From Actinomycetes bacterium (GTDB taxonomy: Bacteria; Actinomycetota; Acidimicrobiia; Acidimicrobiales; Microtrichaceae): 7,128 nt of DNA. The notes beneath the pieces are model-generated. The model saw only the letters and a list, made by a program, of their open reading frames with translations. It was not told the DNA's origin and searched no databases. Below are positions 5,990 to 7,128 of the stretch, in pieces. The stretch is from NCBI GenBank assembly GCA_023427825.1, contig JAEZAI010000013.1, positions 1 to 7,128 of the forward strand, given 5' to 3'. The translations under genes and the position numbers were made by a program. The first letter of the stretch is position 1. Every line of letters begins with the position of its first letter.

Positions 5990-7128
5990 CAGGCCACCTC
6001 CACCCGGACGTCGCACACCACGTCGTCGGCCGAGACCAGCGGCGACGGATCGACCGACAGCGCGTGGTGGATGACGACCGAGCCCTTCGGGACCCGGTCG
6101 GACACGACGAGCGGACCGGTGACCGAGCCGTGCTGCGAGCTCACGGTCAGGCGGGTACCGGCCTGGACGTCGAGCGCCGCGGCGTCAGCTGTCCCGAGCA
6201 CGACGGCACCGTCGCGCACCAGCGGCACCGACGACGGCATGTGCGACAGCGACTCGCCGCCGTCGTAGAGCACGCGGTCCACGACCAGGCGGGACGAGTA
6301 GGCGTTGGGGTTGGGCACCGCCGGGACGGCCGGGGCGACGAACGAGCCCGCGTCCAGGTCGACCACGATGCCGTCCACGTTGGCGGGCTCGTCGAGCGCC
6401 GCGAGCGTGATGTCCTGCAGCGCCGGGACGTTGGACGAGAGCTCCGACCAGAGCTCGACCGGGCCGTCGTCGGCCAGGGCCTCGGCCCCCCGCCGCTCGG
6501 CCAGGTCCGCGGCGATCATCCAGTCGGTGCGGGCCGTGCCGGGTGCGTTGACCTTGGCGTTGAGCGTGGTGACCCGGCCCTCCATGTTGGTGGTGGTGCC
6601 GTCGCACTCGGCGAAGCCCGCCACCGGGAGCACGATCTGGGCGAGGCCGGCCGACTCGGTGAGGAAGCGGTCGAGCACGATCACCGTGCGGGTGGCCGCG
6701 AGCGCCCGGCGGGCGAGCGACCGGTCCCGGAAGTCCTCCACCGGATCGGCACCCAGCAGGATCAGGACGTCGACCTTGCCCTCGGCCGCGGCGGCCAGGA
6801 TGCCGTCGGCGTCGAGGCCCGCCTGGGACGGGACCGTGGGCCACACCTGCGCCCAGGCGTCGCGTCCGTCGTCGATCGAGACGCCACCGGGCAGGCGCCC
6901 GGGGGTCAGCCCGGCCAGCACCGCGCCCCGGGTGTTGCCCCGGCGCACGACCGGCAGGAAGCGGGCGGTGGGCGAGGCGTCCAGCACCGCGGCGGCGGCG
7001 TCGAGCGCCGCGGCGGGCGACTCGGCGAGGTTGGCCCGACCCACGACGACCTTGAGCTCGCCCGCACCCTGCAGCACCTGGGCGGCGGCCGCCCGGTCAG
7101 CCGCGGCCCCGCCTCCGCCCTCGCCCGC
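5989..7128 (-). CDS. nuoG: NADH-quinone oxidoreductase subunit G (NuoG), 5' end outside window
   Basis: This is the C-terminal 379 residues of the large peripheral-arm subunit of complex I. The frame is open to the window edge, so the N-terminal iron-sulfur domains are not visible. The fragment belongs to the molybdopterin oxidoreductase superfamily, which in NuoG is generally a structural relic without molybdenum catalysis. Supporting motifs, numbered from the window edge, are LLGADPVEDFRD (about 124-135), LPVAGFAECDGTTTNMEGRV (167-186) followed by NAPGTARTDWMIAADLAERR, and a C-terminal beta-rich dinucleotide-binding-like domain from about 305 onward (GTADAAALDVQAGTRLTV and SDRVPKGSVVIHHAL). 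The first 16 residues visible are almost all Ala and Gly, which looks like a linker. Its position directly before nuoH fits the standard nuo order and excludes formate dehydrogenase or nitrate reductase relatives. The stop overlaps the nuoH start by one base. Confidence 0.93.
   Translation of the reverse strand, partial: AGEGGGGAAADRAAAAQVLQGAGELKVVVGRANLAESPAAALDAAAAVLDASPTARFLPVVRRGNTRGAVLAGLTPGRLPGGVSIDDGRDAWAQVWPTVPSQAGLDADGILAAAAEGKVDVLILLGADPVEDFRDRSLARRALAATRTVIVLDRFLTESAGLAQIVLPVAGFAECDGTTTNMEGRVTTLNAKVNAPGTARTDWMIAADLAERRGAEALADDGPVELWSELSSNVPALQDITLAALDEPANVDGIVVDLDAGSFVAPAVPAVPNPNAYSSRLVVDRVLYDGGESLSHMPSSVPLVRDGAVVLGTADAAALDVQAGTRLTVSSQHGSVTGPLVVSDRVPKGSVVIHHALSVDPSPLVSADDVVCDVRVEVA
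5994..6001 (-). promoter_or_regulatory. Ribosome binding site of nuoH
   Basis: GGAGGTGG within the final codons of nuoG places GGAGG seven bases before the ATG at 5989. It decides that start over an in-frame GTG further upstream at 6016. Confidence 0.75.

Noticed and set aside
5989..6016. A longer NuoH starting at the GTG at 6016
   Set aside because: It would add nine unlikely residues and overlap nuoG by 28 bases. The ATG at 5989 has a well-spaced GGAGG and a TGATG junction.
4619..6268. A 549-codon plus-strand frame opposite nuoH
   Set aside because: It has the same antisense composition bias and lies opposite strongly conserved NuoH motifs.
1..7128. An undescribed system hidden among the respiratory genes
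   Set aside because: Every base except a 37-base gap (containing the mini-frame), a 3-base gap and a 1-base gap lies in recognised nuo genes in canonical order. There is no room for additional genes, and I saw no signs of mobile elements, arrays or structural RNA.

Overview
The window is one uninterrupted stretch of a respiratory complex I (proton-translocating NADH:quinone oxidoreductase, NDH-1) operon, read entirely from the minus strand. In transcription order, which runs right to left in these coordinates, it holds nuoG (5' end outside the window), nuoH, nuoI, nuoJ, nuoK, nuoL and nuoM (3' end outside the window). This is the canonical second half of the 14-gene bacterial nuo cluster. No other genes, mobile elements, RNA genes, CRISPR arrays or long intergenic regions are visible. 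The longest non-coding gap is 37 bases, between nuoL and nuoM.

The very high G+C content, strong G/C preference at third codon positions, GGAGG-type ribosome binding sites and the tailed subunits (acidic NuoJ tail, long NuoH and NuoI C-termini) suggest a high-GC Actinomycetota member. Acidimicrobiia is my guess for the class, but it comes from overall impression rather than a search.

Layout: 7128-5989 encodes the C-terminal molybdopterin-oxidoreductase-like part of NuoG in the peripheral arm. 5989-4760 encodes NuoH, the membrane subunit that helps form the quinone chamber. 4758-4054 encodes NuoI, which carries two [4Fe-4S] clusters that pass electrons towards quinone. 4054-3335 (NuoJ) and 3335-3027 (NuoK) encode small membrane subunits next to NuoH. 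3023-1023 (NuoL) and 985-1 (NuoM) encode antiporter-like proton-pumping subunits. Electrons pass through NuoG and NuoI to quinone at the NuoH interface, and the released energy drives proton movement through the H/J/K/L/M membrane arm.

The genes are packed for translational coupling. Three junctions are TGATG one-base overlaps (G/H, I/J, J/K), H/I has a one-base gap and K/L a three-base gap. The L/M junction is the exception: it contains a 12-codon frame joined by TGATG to nuoL and by a second TGATG to nuoM, within a 13-bp direct repeat.

I see no previously undescribed system here. The points worth a second look are the nuoL-nuoM junction, histidine/aspartate-rich segments in both NuoL and NuoI, and the strongly acidic NuoJ tail.
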